6,747 nucleotides of DNA, from the NCBI GenBank assembly GCA_002436765.1, contig DJNI01000082.1, positions 1 through 6,747 on the forward strand, in the 5' to 3' direction. Each line of letters starts with the position of its first letter. The first letter of the stretch is position 1. The position numbers were made by a program, and so were the translations under genes. Positions 5,736 through 6,747 of this stretch are shown one piece after another. The notes below the pieces were generated by a model. The model made no database searches. It saw only the letters and a list, made by a program, of their open reading frames with translations, and was not told the origin of the DNA. This stretch comes from Clostridiales bacterium UBA6468 (lineage in GTDB: Bacteria > Bacillota > Clostridia > Oscillospirales > Oscillospiraceae).

Positions 5736-6747
5736 GCCTTCTCACCGCCCCGGTACTTGGCAACCACGTCGTCGATGGAGCCGGCGAACAGGAAGTAGGA
5801 TTCGGGAATGTCGTCGTATTTACCCGCAATGATTTCCTGGAAGGAGCGGATGGTTTCCTTCAGGGGGACGTACTTGCCCTGATAGCCGGTGAACTGCTCG
5901 GCAACATGGAAGGGCTGGCTGAGGAAGCGCTGCACCTTACGGGCGCGGTTGACCGTCAGCTTGTCCTCTTCGGAAAGCTCGTCCATGCCCATGATGGCGA
6001 TGATGTCCTGGAGCTCCTTGTAGCGCTGGAGGATGCTCTGCACGGCGCGGGCGGTCTCGTAATGCTCCTGACCGACGATCTCAGGAGCCAGAATACGGGA
6101 AGTAGAGTCCAGAGGATCCACGGCAGGGTAAATGCCCAGAGAGGAAATGCCGCGGTCAAGAACCGTTGTGGCGTCCAGATGGGCGAAGGTGGTAGCGGGG
6201 GCGGGGTCGGTCAGGTCGTCGGCGGGAACGTAGACGGCCTGGACGGAGGTGATGGAGCCTTCCTTGGTGGAGGTGATGCGCTCCTGCAGGGCGCCCATTT
6301 CCGTTGCCAGAGTGGGCTGATAGCCGACGGCGGAGGGCATACGGCCAAGCAGGGCGGAAACCTCGGAACCGGCCTGGGTGAAACGGAAGATGTTGTCGAT
6401 GAACAGCAGCACGTCCTGATGCTTCACGTCGCGGAAGTACTCTGCCATGGTCAGGCCGGACAGACCCACCCGCATACGGGCTCCTGGCGGCTCGTTCATC
6501 TGACCGAAGACCATGGCGGTCTTGGAAATAACGCCGGACTCGGTCATTTCGTTGTACAGGTCGTTGCCCTCACGGGTACGCTCGCCAACGCCGGTGAAGA
6601 CGGAATAGCCGTTGTGGGCGGTGGCGATGTTGTAGATCAGCTCCTGAATCAAAACGGTCTTGCCAACGCCCGCGCCGCCGAACAGACCGATCTTGCCGCC
6701 TTTGGCGTAGGGGCAGATCAGGTCGATGACCTTGATGCCGGTTTCCA
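5732..6747 (-). CDS. atpD: F-type ATP synthase beta subunit, N-terminal part outside window
   Basis: Catalytic subunit of F1, making ATP from ADP and phosphate (or hydrolysing it) at the membrane-bound synthase. The frame is open to the right edge; 337 residues are visible from position 6745, so about 125 N-terminal residues are missing. Visible motifs in partial numbering: Walker A GGAGVGKT (23-30), the catalytic glutamate E55 in GVGERTREG, Walker B LLFID (113-117) with NIFRFTQAGSEVSALLGRMPS after it, and the DELSEED lever loop (255-261). The C-terminal helical domain ends AGSIDDVVAKYRGGEKA. The stop overlaps the atpC start by 4 bases (ATGA), as in many ATP synthase operons. Upstream genes of the operon should lie beyond the edge. 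The beta sequence does not show whether protons or sodium ions drive the complex. Confidence 0.98.
   Translation of the reverse strand, partial: ETGIKVIDLICPYAKGGKIGLFGGAGVGKTVLIQELIYNIATAHNGYSVFTGVGERTREGNDLYNEMTESGVISKTAMVFGQMNEPPGARMRVGLSGLTMAEYFRDVKHQDVLLFIDNIFRFTQAGSEVSALLGRMPSAVGYQPTLATEMGALQERITSTKEGSITSVQAVYVPADDLTDPAPATTFAHLDATTVLDRGISSLGIYPAVDPLDSTSRILAPEIVGQEHYETARAVQSILQRYKELQDIIAIMGMDELSEEDKLTVNRARKVQRFLSQPFHVAEQFTGYQGKYVPLKETIRSFQEIIAGKYDDIPESYFLFAGSIDDVVAKYRGGEKA

Noticed and set aside
5196..5798. Plus-strand open frame of 200 codons across the galM-atpC spacer and antisense to atpC
   Set aside because: Most of it is the antisense shadow of atpC and the end of atpD, and the part in the spacer has no recognisable features.
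1..6747. CRISPR arrays, tRNA or rRNA genes, insertion sequences
   Set aside because: I found no regularly spaced repeats, no tRNA arms or rRNA sequence, and no transposase or terminal inverted repeats by reading both strands.

Overview
The window looks like chromosomal DNA from a GC-rich member of the Clostridia, most likely a gut Oscillospiraceae-type anaerobe. The evidence is the combination of an oxygen-sensitive class III ribonucleotide reductase, a UvrX/DinB-like polymerase paired with a YolD-like protein (a Firmicutes arrangement), strong AAGGAGG-type ribosome binding sites and high-GC codon usage. The genus assignment is an inference.

Layout. From 1 to 1295 (+) lie the C-terminal part of a Y-family (UmuC/DinB/UvrX-like) DNA polymerase, cut by the left edge, and a YolD-like gene joined to it by a one-base TAATG overlap. 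This is a likely translesion-synthesis cassette. From 1296 to 1508 is non-coding sequence with hairpins, ending in what looks like back-to-back terminators. From 1592 to 3814 (-) is a complete nrdD, the anaerobic ribonucleoside-triphosphate reductase, with a perfect 11-bp terminator stem behind it (1509-1537). Its divergent promoter region (3815-4110) carries a near-consensus sigma-A promoter and two 16-bp NrdR-box-like sites, 32 bp start to start. From 4111 to 5136 (+) is a complete galM (aldose 1-epimerase) with its own promoter (TTGAAA-17 bp-TATAAT). From 5137 to 5294 is an unexplained convergent spacer. From 5331 to 6747 (-) is the 3' end of an F-type ATP synthase operon: atpD (beta, N-terminus beyond the right edge) and atpC (epsilon), with a 4-bp ATGA overlap and a long hairpin just after the atpC stop.

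The units are functionally separate: lesion bypass, anaerobic dNTP supply, hexose anomer interconversion and ATP synthesis. The best supported regulatory inference is NrdR control of nrdD, with one box lying between the -35 and -10 elements and the other just upstream of the -35. No nrdG activase gene lies beside nrdD in the window. I found no convincing evidence of a new biological system. The points most worth checking are the NrdR operator, the separation of nrdD from nrdG, the structured spacer between yolD and nrdD, and the spacer between galM and atpC.
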